Assembly: GCA_029940375.1 (NCBI GenBank)
Contig: JAPYUX010000003.1
Span: 61,971-125,970 of the forward strand
Direction of reading: 5' to 3'
Source: Dehalococcoidia bacterium
Lineage (GTDB): Bacteria; Chloroflexota; Dehalococcoidia; Lucifugimonadales; Lucifugimonadaceae
Length of the DNA stretch: 64,000 bases
Every line of letters begins with the position of its first letter. The stretch's first letter is position 1. This document shows positions 45,708 through 53,953 of this stretch, piece after piece. Below the pieces are notes generated by a model. The model had not been told where the DNA came from. It made no database searches and was given only the letters and a program-made list of their open reading frames with translations. A program made the position numbers and the translations under genes.

Positions 45708-46364
45708 CTACTTTTCCTTTGTATTTATAATTTTTTTTTTAAATTCATTAATTACTTTAGATTCTTTTAATCTGACTTCCTCACATACTTTCAAAGTTTC
45801 TTCAGCTATTTCTATTGGTATTCTAGTGATTCCATCTTTATCACCTATTAATAAATCATTTGGATTTATTAATAGGTTGGCTACTTCTACTTGTGTTTGA
45901 GTCTCTATCAAATTAAATGGTCCATGTCCTGGGACCCTGCCTGTACCCCAGATAGGACATTTTGCCTGAATGATACCAGGAAGATCTCTAATCGACCCTT
46001 CAGCAATAACACCTACGGCTCCCAAAGCCTTATGCTTATGTGCCATCCCATCTCCCATAATAGCAGCTCTTCCTTTATCTTTTTCAATGTCTTGAAGCAC
46101 TCCTATAACAGGAAGATCACATTTTGCAACTTCATCATAATAATTATCCCAGTCAATTACAGTTTTTTGTTTATTTAGAGGAGTTACCTTTGCCGTTATT
46201 GCTATTCCAACGACTGGCTTTTGACCAAGATAGAAAGATTTTAAAGAAGGCCCTGTATAATCTTGTGTTTCAGATGTGAAACCCCTTATTAAAATCATCG
46301 CATTTTGAACTGTTGCAGAATCGTATTCGGATAAGTCCCTAATAATTTCTTTTAAGTCTTTCAT
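45708..46364 (-). CDS. RraA-like / HMG-aldolase family protein
   Basis: 218 aa RraA fold. Signature region GDGMAHKHKALGAVGVIAEGSIRDLPGI, then PIWGTGRVPGHGPF, and NDLLIGDKDGITRIP. The RD pair of the aldolase group (GSIRD) and the downstream Asp (GDKDG) are both present, so it may act as a 4-hydroxy-4-methyl-2-oxoglutarate aldolase or oxaloacetate decarboxylase rather than an RNase E inhibitor. Last gene of the minus-strand block running from folD, six bases after the 84-aa gene. Confidence 0.85.
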   Translation of the reverse strand: MKDLKEIIRDLSEYDSATVQNAMILIRGFTSETQDYTGPSLKSFYLGQKPVVGIAITAKVTPLNKQKTVIDWDNYYDEVAKCDLPVIGVLQDIEKDKGRAAIMGDGMAHKHKALGAVGVIAEGSIRDLPGIIQAKCPIWGTGRVPGHGPFNLIETQTQVEVANLLINPNDLLIGDKDGITRIPIEIAEETLKVCEEVRLKESKVINEFKKKIINTKEK

Positions 46365-46370
46365 TTTTTT

Positions 46371-46625
46371 CTATTCTAATTCAATGTTTAATTCTTCACC
46401 TGGGAAAAATTCTCTCCATGGTTGAAAATTTTCAACAAAAGTTTTCCCTTCTTCTATAGATGATAATCCTTTTATTGCCCTAGACGGATCGTAACCTGTT
46501 GTCTTGGCCAATGCTTCGATCCCTCTTTTAGTATCTCTTACTCCACCAACTACGAATTGATCCTTTTCATCATCTTCCACAACTAAGTCGATACCCATTT
46601 TTTTTTGTTTCCAAAATAGTCTCAA
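46371..46625 (-). CDS. Unrecognised 84-aa protein in the CoA operon
   Basis: TTG start at 46625, preceded by GGAG with a 6-base spacer directly after the coaBC stop; an internal ATG at 46598 would remove nine residues. The protein is acidic and soluble: GIDLVVEDDEKDQFVVGG, then RDTKRGIEALAKTTGYDP and FQPWREFFPGEELNIELE. In some bacteria the omega subunit of RNA polymerase occupies the place next to coaBC, but this sequence has no omega motifs. It may be an assembly or ligand-binding partner for its operon neighbours; no family is recognised. Confidence 0.75.
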   Translation of the reverse strand: MRLFWKQKKMGIDLVVEDDEKDQFVVGGVRDTKRGIEALAKTTGYDPSRAIKGLSSIEEGKTFVENFQPWREFFPGEELNIELE

Positions 46626-46634
46626 TAATTTCTC

Positions 46635-47834
46635 CTATGATAAATAATTTTTGGCCTTATCTAATATTATGTGGGCCAAAGTAGTTTTTTCCATTAAAGG
46701 TAATTTTTCTACATTGTTTTTTTCAATTATTATAGCTTTATTTTGATCAGAACCAAACCCACTATTTTCCTCTGTAATGTCATTTCCAACCATTATATTA
46801 CAATTCTTTGATATAAATTTTTCTTTTGCATTTTCCAACAAGTTTTCTGATTCGGCTGCAAAACCAACCTTTACTATATTGGATTTATTTATACTTTTTA
46901 AAATATCTGGGTTTTTTTCAAGGTATAAATTAGTTATCTGATCTTTTTTTAATTTATTTCTATTTATTGTTTTAACTCTAAAGTCCGCAACAGCTGCAGC
47001 CATTATAATTAGATCAGAATCTTCTATCTTGTTAAATATCTCTGTTTTCATTTCTTCAGCAGTCTGAATTTTTACATAATCAATTCCTTCGATTTTATGA
47101 TTCTTATAAAGATTTGAGTGAATCATAGTAACATTAGATCCCCTGTCTCTTAATGCTTCAGCTATCGCAATACCCATTTTCCCTGATGATTTGTTAGTTA
47201 TAAATCTTACAGGATCTATTGCTTCTCTGGTACCTCCGGCAGTTACTATAGATTTTACATTTTTGTAATCATTTTTTTTAGAAAAGATATATTTTATTTT
47301 ATCCAAGATTTCTTCTGGTTCAGACATTCTTCCTTTTTCATTTATACCTGAGGCTAATCTCCCTTTGGCTGGACCGGTAAAGAAAGTTTTATCATCCAAC
47401 AACTTTGTTATGTTTTCTGTTACTTGCTTTGATTTATACATCTCACCATCCATTGCAGGGGCTATTAATATTGGTGCACTTGTAGCTAAAACACTCCCTA
47501 TAATAGGACTGTCCGAAATTCCCAATGCTAATTTAGCTATTGTATTCGCAGTGGCAGGAGCTATCACAATGATGTCTGCTTTTTTTGCCAACTCAATATG
47601 ATCTATATTTAAATTAGTTTTTTCACCGTAATAACCAGTAATAACAGAATTGTGAGTCATACCAGAAAAAGAAGATTCACCTACAAACTCTTTCGAGGAT
47701 TGTGACATTATTACTTGTACATTAGCTCCTTCTTTCACTAATAAAGATGCTAAAAAAATAGATTTGTAAGCAGCTATGGATCCAGTTACTCCAAGAATTA
47801 TATTTTTATTTTTTATTATATTTTTATAAGTCAT
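46635..47834 (-). CDS. coaBC: Bifunctional phosphopantothenoylcysteine decarboxylase / phosphopantothenate-cysteine ligase
   Basis: Two consecutive steps of CoA synthesis. The N-terminal flavin-dependent CoaC part (1-180) shows GVTGSIAAYKSIFLAS, FSGMTHNSVI with the catalytic His region, PATANTIAKLALGISD and APAMDGEMYKS (normally PAMN). The CoaB part has TAGGTREAIDPVRFITNKSSGKMG, AAAVADFRV and KVGFAAESEN. 399 aa. The first codons overlap the coaX stop by 11 bases. Confidence 0.95.
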   Translation of the reverse strand: MTYKNIIKNKNIILGVTGSIAAYKSIFLASLLVKEGANVQVIMSQSSKEFVGESSFSGMTHNSVITGYYGEKTNLNIDHIELAKKADIIVIAPATANTIAKLALGISDSPIIGSVLATSAPILIAPAMDGEMYKSKQVTENITKLLDDKTFFTGPAKGRLASGINEKGRMSEPEEILDKIKYIFSKKNDYKNVKSIVTAGGTREAIDPVRFITNKSSGKMGIAIAEALRDRGSNVTMIHSNLYKNHKIEGIDYVKIQTAEEMKTEIFNKIEDSDLIIMAAAVADFRVKTINRNKLKKDQITNLYLEKNPDILKSINKSNIVKVGFAAESENLLENAKEKFISKNCNIMVGNDITEENSGFGSDQNKAIIIEKNNVEKLPLMEKTTLAHIILDKAKNYLS

Positions 47835-48594
47835 AAGTATATTTTAAACCCAAAAGAGATAAATATTCATTAAATATATAATTTGATTTCAAATTTGGAG
47901 TAATTAAATAACTGCCTCCACCTGTAATAACGAAATTTATTTTTTCATTATTAATTGAAAGTTGTTCTTTATATGCTTTTAAAGTACCCTCAATTAATTC
48001 AACATAACCTAATATAATTCCAGATTGAATTGATTCTTCAGTACTTCTTCCTATTACATTTTTTGGAATTTTCAGATCCACAGGTTTTAATAAAGCCGTT
48101 GATTTGAAAAGACTATCAGCAGCCATAAATAAACCTGGAAGAATGGATCCCCCTAAATATTCATTATCTTTTGTAATAGCATCAAAAACCAAACATGTTC
48201 CTATATCTAAAATAACACATGGAGTTCCATATAACTTTATCGCGGCCAATGAATCTACCAATCTATCTATTCCAACATCAGTAGGGGGGTTGTATGTGTT
48301 TTTGAAAGGAAAGTTAAAATTATGATCAACAATAATAGGATCTTTCCCTGAAATTATTTTTGCCGCATTGGATACTACATGAGTTTTATTTGGTACAACC
48401 GAACTTATGATTGTTTCAACTTTTGGTTTTATTTCATTTTCAATTTGGAGTAGACTTACGAATGAAGATGCTATTTCAAATTCACTTTTATTGTCTTGAG
48501 TTGAAATATTTGCAACAGACTCTAGCTCATTATTGCAAAATAAGCCAATATCAATATTTGTATTACCTATATCTATGGTTAAGAGATATTCCAT
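47824..48594 (-). CDS. coaX: Type III pantothenate kinase
   Basis: Potassium-dependent, first step of CoA synthesis. 256 aa. ASKHA-fold motifs: LLTIDIGNTNIDIGLF at the start, PTDVGIDRLVDSLAA, the phosphate-2 region VILDIGTCLVFDAI, GGSILPGLFMAADSLF, GRSTEESIQSGIILGYVELIEG and VITGGGSYLI. ATG at 48594 puts the first strand immediately at the N-terminus, as in the family; an in-frame TTG at 48618 would add eight Lys-rich residues. Confidence 0.95.
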   Translation of the reverse strand: MEYLLTIDIGNTNIDIGLFCNNELESVANISTQDNKSEFEIASSFVSLLQIENEIKPKVETIISSVVPNKTHVVSNAAKIISGKDPIIVDHNFNFPFKNTYNPPTDVGIDRLVDSLAAIKLYGTPCVILDIGTCLVFDAITKDNEYLGGSILPGLFMAADSLFKSTALLKPVDLKIPKNVIGRSTEESIQSGIILGYVELIEGTLKAYKEQLSINNEKINFVITGGGSYLITPNLKSNYIFNEYLSLLGLKYTYDL

Positions 48595-48618
48595 TTGTTT
48601 TTTTTTCGATAAAAACAA

Positions 48619-49278
48619 TTATAAACTATTAGTCATAGGGAAGATCTTTGATATCACTTCTGCACATGCTTTTGCTATTTCAGTATGTTCTTTTTGTGTA
48701 CCGTGAGATGCTCGAAGCTGAATATAATGAATCCAACTTCTTAAAGTCCCATTCATATATAATCGGCTTATAGTATTTCCTTCTGGAAGAACAGCGCGAG
48801 CTTGTTCTTTTGCAATTCCATTTTCAACAGCCCATTTATAATTTTCTATTGCAGAATCAATAACTTGTTTTTGCCTTTTTTCCCATTCTATATTTAAATC
48901 TTTGTTTTCAGATTTTATTGAGTTTTGTCGATTTTTTTTATCCTGTAAGCGAGTTTCTCTAATAACAAAATCCAGATCTTTAGTCGGATCAGCATATCTT
49001 TGACTGAATTCCTGAAAACTAAAACTTCTATGCCTTAAGATCTGTCTTGCTATATCTCTTGTGGTCTCAATTTCAAGGCAAGCTGTGACCATTTCCAAGG
49101 GAGACCAATGTGAATGGTTTATCAAGTATCTGATTAGCTTTTCACTTGTTTCAGCGTTTAATTGGTTTGAAGGATTAGAAACTCTTGCACAAAATGCTAT
49201 TAAATCTTGAGCATCACCTATTCCCATCTCTTGAAATTCTTTAGAAGGCTGAGAGTAACTTACTAGTTTGACTTTCAT
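48619..49278 (-). CDS. thyX: Flavin-dependent thymidylate synthase
   Basis: Makes dTMP from dUMP using methylene-THF and FAD, replacing ThyA. The signature RHRX7S appears as RHRSFSFQEFS, followed by QRYADP. Other family regions: NHSHWSPLEMVTACLEIETTRDIARQ, EQARAVLPEGNTISRLYMNGTLRSWIHYIQLR and HTEIAKACAEVI. Start MKVKLVSYSQP at 49278 (219 aa); a longer frame from 49332 would enter the E2 gene. It lies seven bases after E2 and uses folates supplied by FolD in the same block. Confidence 0.95.
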   Translation of the reverse strand: MKVKLVSYSQPSKEFQEMGIGDAQDLIAFCARVSNPSNQLNAETSEKLIRYLINHSHWSPLEMVTACLEIETTRDIARQILRHRSFSFQEFSQRYADPTKDLDFVIRETRLQDKKNRQNSIKSENKDLNIEWEKRQKQVIDSAIENYKWAVENGIAKEQARAVLPEGNTISRLYMNGTLRSWIHYIQLRASHGTQKEHTEIAKACAEVISKIFPMTNSL

Positions 49279-49285
49279 ATCTTTA

Positions 49286-50560
49286 CTATAATAATAATCT
49301 TGTTGGTTTTTCAAGATTTTGTTTAAATTCATTCATAAAAATAGCACCTTCAGCTCCATCACCAACTCTATGGTCTGCAGAAAGAGTTGCATACATGATT
49401 TCTCTAACTAAAATTTGATCATTAATCACTTTGGGTTCTTTTTTTACTGTACCCAAAGCAATTATTCCGCTTTGCGGAGGGACTATGATTGCGGTAAAAG
49501 AATGGGTTCCAAACATTCCTAAATTTGATGTAGAAAACGTTGCTCCAGTCAATTCATCATTAGTTAAGTTTTCACCATCTCCTCTTGCCCTTTTACCTAA
49601 ACTTTTTGATGCGATAGATAAAGCAAATAAATCTAAATTTTGTGAATCTAAAATAGCTGGGACTATCAAGCCTTGATCTAGTGCTATAGCTATACCCAAA
49701 TTTATAGATGAATGACCTGTTAGTTTTTCACCATCAAAAAATGAATTCCATTTAGGATATTTGATAAGTGAATTGATAGTTGCTTTTAAAACCAAGTCAT
49801 TTACTGAAATTTTTATTTTATCTTTTTCAGAAATCTCGTTTATATCTTTTCTAGTCTTCATTGCTTCTGTCATGTCTATTTCTACAGTGACCTGAAAATG
49901 TGGTTTTTCAGTTTTAGATCTAACTGTTACTTTAGCAATTGCTTGTCTCATAGAATTTAGAGGTATGTCTGAAGATTCTAGAATTGTGGTCTTTTTGACC
50001 CCTATACTTGATGAACTTACTAATCTTGGTCCAGGTACATAATTATTTACATCATCTTTAGTAATTCTGCCCCCGGGGCCTGTTCCAATAATATCCTCTA
50101 AATGTATACTTTTTTCATTTGCGAGTTTTTTTGCCATTGGAGAAGCTTTAATTCTATAATTATCAGGATCTTCTTTAATATCTGTTATTTTTTGGGGATT
50201 TTTAACTGAAACCACTTCTTCTGATAAATTTTCCGTCGTAGATTCTAATAGGAGTTTTTCAGGTTCTTCTTCATTATCAGATTGTTTTTCTTCAGATAGA
50301 CCATTTTCAGGAACTGTATCATTAGGATCCCCTATATAAGCTATTGTTTTTCCAACTCCAATTTTTGTCCCTTCTTTTACTAATATTTTTTTTAAAATTC
50401 CTTCATTATAAGATTCCATTTCTACTACTGTTTTATCAGTTTCTATTTCGGCAAGTTTATCTCCTTTAGACACCTTATCACCTTCATTTTTCAACCATTT
50501 AACAATGGTACCTTCTGTCATGTCAGCTCCCATTGAAGGCATTGTAATTTCACTAATCAA
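49286..50560 (-). CDS. pdhC: Pyruvate dehydrogenase E2, dihydrolipoyllysine acetyltransferase
   Basis: Core of the PDH complex. One lipoyl domain (1-78) with Lys43 in EIETDKTVVEM; a low-complexity linker (80-130); a peripheral-subunit-binding domain (about 135-172: KASPMAKKLANEKSIHLEDIIGTGPGGRITKDDV); and the catalytic domain ending HRVGDG, where His397 and Asp401 form HxxxDG. 424 aa. E1 alpha and beta are immediately upstream in the transcript; no E3 (lipoamide dehydrogenase) gene is in the window. Confidence 0.95.
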   Translation of the reverse strand: MISEITMPSMGADMTEGTIVKWLKNEGDKVSKGDKLAEIETDKTVVEMESYNEGILKKILVKEGTKIGVGKTIAYIGDPNDTVPENGLSEEKQSDNEEEPEKLLLESTTENLSEEVVSVKNPQKITDIKEDPDNYRIKASPMAKKLANEKSIHLEDIIGTGPGGRITKDDVNNYVPGPRLVSSSSIGVKKTTILESSDIPLNSMRQAIAKVTVRSKTEKPHFQVTVEIDMTEAMKTRKDINEISEKDKIKISVNDLVLKATINSLIKYPKWNSFFDGEKLTGHSSINLGIAIALDQGLIVPAILDSQNLDLFALSIASKSLGKRARGDGENLTNDELTGATFSTSNLGMFGTHSFTAIIVPPQSGIIALGTVKKEPKVINDQILVREIMYATLSADHRVGDGAEGAIFMNEFKQNLEKPTRLLL

Positions 50561-50579
50561 TTTTTTCTCCTAATTTCAT

Positions 50580-51557
50580 CTAATTCAATAACTGCTTATA
50601 TATTTTTTCTATTACTTTATTTGATGAAGGATATGCAGCATTTTCTAAATCCTTATTATATGGCCAAGGAACATCTTCAGCGCCTATTCTTATGATGGGT
50701 CCATCTAACCAATCAAGAAATTTTTCTTGAATGGTTGATACTAGTTCTGCCATGATTCCACCGTTTTTTCTTGATGTATCTATTGCAACAAGTTTGTTAG
50801 TTTTTTTGATTGATTCCTCAATAGTTTTATAATCAATGGGATTCAATGACCTTAAATCTAATATTTCTGCAGAAATATTAGATTCTTCCAATTTTTGATT
50901 AACTTCTTCAATGATTGACATCCCGGCTCCATAGGACATTATAGTTATATCATTTCCTTCTTTTACAATATTAGCTGAGCCTAAGGGAATTTCATAATAG
51001 TCTTCAGGAACTTCTCCCTTTGATCCATACAAAAGAGCAGGTTCGGCAAAAATTACTGGGTTGTTATTTTTTATGCTTGTTCTTAATAAACCTAGAGCAT
51101 CTTTTGGATTAGAGGGACATACACAATAAATTCCAGGAACTTCTGCAAGCCATGTTTCAAAACTTTGTGAATGAGTAGCTCCTAATTGTACCCCTGCACC
51201 AGTTGGTGCTCTTATCACCATAGGAACACTAATTTGTCCTCCAGACATATATCTCAAATTTCCTGCCATATTTACTATTTGGTCAAATCCTACTAAAGAA
51301 AAACTTATGGACATTAATTCAACTACAGGCCTTAATCCTGCTGCTGCAGCTCCTATCCCAGCTCCTATGAAAGTGGCTTCTGATATGGGAGTATCTTTTA
51401 TTCTATTTGATCCAAATTTTTTCAATAGACCATCCGTTACAGCGTATGCTCCTCCGTATTCTCCAATGTCTTCTCCCATAATTAAGACATTAGGATCATT
51501 TTCTAAAGATTCTTCTAAAGCTTTTTTGATTGCTTCTCTCATTATCATTTCAGACAT
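50580..51557 (-). CDS. pdhB: Pyruvate dehydrogenase E1 beta subunit
   Basis: Forms the TPP site with E1 alpha. 325 aa from the chosen ATG at 51557. The fold markers are GEDIGEYGGAYAVTDGL, DTPISEATFIGAGIGAAAAGLRPVVELM, RAPTGAGVQLGATHSQSFE and LRSLNPIDYKTIEESI. The ATG is one base past the E1 alpha TGA, with AGGA upstream. A longer frame to 51626 lies inside E1 alpha and is rejected. Confidence 0.95.
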   Translation of the reverse strand: MSEMIMREAIKKALEESLENDPNVLIMGEDIGEYGGAYAVTDGLLKKFGSNRIKDTPISEATFIGAGIGAAAAGLRPVVELMSISFSLVGFDQIVNMAGNLRYMSGGQISVPMVIRAPTGAGVQLGATHSQSFETWLAEVPGIYCVCPSNPKDALGLLRTSIKNNNPVIFAEPALLYGSKGEVPEDYYEIPLGSANIVKEGNDITIMSYGAGMSIIEEVNQKLEESNISAEILDLRSLNPIDYKTIEESIKKTNKLVAIDTSRKNGGIMAELVSTIQEKFLDWLDGPIIRIGAEDVPWPYNKDLENAAYPSSNKVIEKIYKQLLN

Positions 51558-51558
51558 T

Positions 51559-52581
51559 TCAATCCTGCATTTCGTATATATCTTCATTAAGTTCAGATTT
51601 TTCAGGGTTTTCACTAGAGGTTGCAAAATCTACAGAATTTTGAATTTCCTCTTTTACCTTTTGGTTTATCTCATCGAGTTCTTTTTGATTTATAATACCA
51701 GCAGAAATCAACCATTTAGGGAACTTTTCAATTGGATCTTGTCTTTCCCAAAATTTTACTTCTTCAGATTTTCTATATTTTTGACCATCGGCTAAAGAAT
51801 GTCCAACAAATCTAAAGGTTTTACATTCTAAATAAGAAGGACCACCTTCTTTACGAATTTTGTCAACTGCTAATTTTGTAGCTTCTTTAACTGCCAGAAC
51901 ATCCATTCCATTTACTTGGGATGCGGGGATATCATAGGTACTAACTCCTGTATAAAAATCTTCTCCTCCTGCTCTGACTTTGTCTATGGAAGAACCCATA
52001 CCATATTTATTGTTTTCTAAAATAAAAAGAATTGGTAGTTTCCAAATTGAAGCTAAATTTAATGTCTCATGATAAGTTCCTTGATTGGTTGAACCATCTC
52101 CAAAAAAACAAACAACTATTCCTCCTGTTTCTTTGTATTGACATGCCAATGCCAATCCAGCCGCTAACGGAAATTGTGCACCAACAATAGCATGTCCTCC
52201 CATAAATTTCCTAGCAGAATCAAATAAATGCATTGATCCACCTTTTCCCTTAGACAATCCAGTTTTTTTGCCAAACAATTCTGCCATTGTCCTATTAACA
52301 TCCAGACCTCTGGCTAATGCATGACCATGGTCTCTATAATGAGTGACTATGTAGTCTTTATTGTTTAAACATGAGATCGAACCAACGGCAGTTGCTTCTT
52401 GGCCTATATATAAGTGTAAAAATCCACGTACGTTTCCTTTTGTGTAATTTTCTGCACACGCTAATTCAAATTGTCTAATCAAAAACATCTGACGATATAA
52501 ATCGAGCATTTCTGTTTTTTCTAAAGACGATTTTTGGTTCTTTATATTTTTTTTGTTTTTTTCTTCTTTTAAAGTTGCCAT
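51559..52581 (-). CDS. pdhA: Pyruvate dehydrogenase E1 alpha subunit
   Basis: TPP-binding decarboxylase subunit of the complex. 340 aa. The thiamine motif runs from GDGSTNQG (161-168) to ILENNKYGM (Asn190-Asn191). RGFLHLYIGQEATAVG, THYRDHGHALARG, KGGSMHLF and FRFVGHSLADGQKYR (phosphorylation-loop region) support the pyruvate branch. Lys-rich N-terminus (KEEKNKKNIKNQK). The need for TPP links it to the riboswitch-controlled uptake genes at 57815. Confidence 0.95.
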   Translation of the reverse strand: MATLKEEKNKKNIKNQKSSLEKTEMLDLYRQMFLIRQFELACAENYTKGNVRGFLHLYIGQEATAVGSISCLNNKDYIVTHYRDHGHALARGLDVNRTMAELFGKKTGLSKGKGGSMHLFDSARKFMGGHAIVGAQFPLAAGLALACQYKETGGIVVCFFGDGSTNQGTYHETLNLASIWKLPILFILENNKYGMGSSIDKVRAGGEDFYTGVSTYDIPASQVNGMDVLAVKEATKLAVDKIRKEGGPSYLECKTFRFVGHSLADGQKYRKSEEVKFWERQDPIEKFPKWLISAGIINQKELDEINQKVKEEIQNSVDFATSSENPEKSELNEDIYEMQD

Positions 52582-52620
52582 TAAGAAAATTTTAATAGAA
52601 GTTTAATTATACATCTAGCT

Positions 52621-53511
52621 TTAAATTTGTATTTTAGTACTATTTATATAGGCCTTTAGTACGTTTTGTAGCAACATAGTAATTGTCATTGGCCCAACAC
52701 CGCCTGGAACAGGTGTAATTTTTGAAACATTTTCAATTATATTCTCAAAATCAGTATCTCCAATTAAACGATATCCATTTTTTTTGGACTTATCTTCTAC
52801 TCTATTCACACCCACATCTATAACAATGGGATTATTAGCTACCATATCTATTGTTAAAGTATTTGGTCTTCCTGTAGCCACAATTATTACATCGGCTTGT
52901 AGTGTGTGCTTTGATAGCTCTTTAGTTTTAGAGTGGCAAACAGTTACTGTTGCATTCCCCATTTCGGATTTCGATGATAAAAGAAGAGCTAAAGGTGTTC
53001 CTACTAATTTACTTCTACCTATAATTACTATATTTGAGCCATCTGTTTGAAAATTAATTTCTGACAACATTTTTTGTACCCCCAATGGAGTTGCAGGAAC
53101 AAATCTAGGTGTACCTGCTGCTAAAAGACCGAGGTTTTCAGTAGTAAGTCCATCAACATCTTTATGTGGAACAATGGATTGAATTATGATATCTTCATTA
53201 ATATTTTCTGGAAGAGGTAATTGTACAATGACTCCATTTACACTTGAATCCTTATTTAATTTTTGAAGTACTATTTGTAGTTCTTTTTCAGAGACATTTT
53301 TATCGTATTTGTAAATTAAACAATTAATACCTGCTTTTAAACATGCCCTTTCTTTTCCTCTTACATAAGAGAGAGAAGCAGGGTTTTCTCCAACAAGTAC
53401 AACAACCAAAGTGGGAGCATCTTTGTGTTTTTTTTGAATGATTTCAATTTCAGATTTAATTTTCAACTGAATATCTGCACTTAATTTTTTTCCGTCAATT
53501 AATTTTGAAAT
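52621..53511 (-). CDS. folD: Methylene-THF dehydrogenase/cyclohydrolase, probable AUU start
   Basis: Bifunctional folate enzyme interconverting 5,10-methylene-, methenyl- and 10-formyl-THF. Motifs: VGENPASLSYVRGKERAC (usually VG.dpaS..Yv..K), GVIVQLPLP, DVDGLTTENLG, FVPATPLGV, VIIGRSKLVGTPLALLL, and PVPGGVGPMTITMLL. The conserved N-terminal strand and helix (SKLIDGKKLSADIQ) lie upstream of the first TTG (53466), after an in-frame TAA at 53515-53517, with no ATG, GTG, TTG or CTG between. ATT at 53511 sits seven bases after AAAGGA (53519-53524) and gives 296 aa, the family length. Confidence 0.9.
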   Translation of the reverse strand: MSKLIDGKKLSADIQLKIKSEIEIIQKKHKDAPTLVVVLVGENPASLSYVRGKERACLKAGINCLIYKYDKNVSEKELQIVLQKLNKDSSVNGVIVQLPLPENINEDIIIQSIVPHKDVDGLTTENLGLLAAGTPRFVPATPLGVQKMLSEINFQTDGSNIVIIGRSKLVGTPLALLLSSKSEMGNATVTVCHSKTKELSKHTLQADVIIVATGRPNTLTIDMVANNPIVIDVGVNRVEDKSKKNGYRLIGDTDFENIIENVSKITPVPGGVGPMTITMLLQNVLKAYINSTKIQI

Positions 53512-53588
53512 GTTTTATTCCTTTGTTAAAAAATTTACATTATAAGATTATCATGTAGTTAATATAAAAAAAATTTTAAAATGAAGAT

Positions 53589-53948
53589 ATGATATATACC
53601 GGAATAGATATTATAGAGATTGATCGAATAAAAAAGGTATATTTGCAATATCCTAAAAGATTTATGAAGAAAATTTTCACTGAGAAAGAAAGATCCTATT
53701 GTAAAGGAAGATATCCTCAAATTGCAGCAAGATTTGCGTGTAAAGAAGCTGTAATGAAAGCTTTAGGTACAGGAATAAGAGGAGTGCCTTGGAAATCAAT
53801 TGAAGTTTATAGAGCTAGAGGTAAAGCTCCTGAAATCATCCTCTATGGGAATGCAAAATCTAAAGCTAATGAATTAGGAATTAAAAGAATAGCACTTTCA
53901 ATCAGTCATTCAAAGAATTATGCTGTAGCATCCGTGGTTGCCGAGTAA
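53589..53948 (+). CDS. acpS: Holo-[acyl-carrier-protein] synthase
   Basis: Transfers the phosphopantetheine arm from CoA to acyl carrier protein. 119 aa: TGIDIIEIDRIKKV (metal Asp), KIFTEKERSYC, ARFACKEAVMKALGTGI (metal Glu) and SISHSKNYAVASV. It reads divergently from folD and is followed five bases after its stop by the NAD(P)HX repair gene, a very common pairing in bacteria. Confidence 0.95.
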   Translation: MIYTGIDIIEIDRIKKVYLQYPKRFMKKIFTEKERSYCKGRYPQIAARFACKEAVMKALGTGIRGVPWKSIEVYRARGKAPEIILYGNAKSKANELGIKRIALSISHSKNYAVASVVAE

Positions 53949-53953
53949 AAATT

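Noticed and set aside
51307-51795. 162-codon plus-strand frame across the E1 alpha/beta junction
   Set aside because: Antisense to two conserved PDH genes; no start signal and no recognisable domain.
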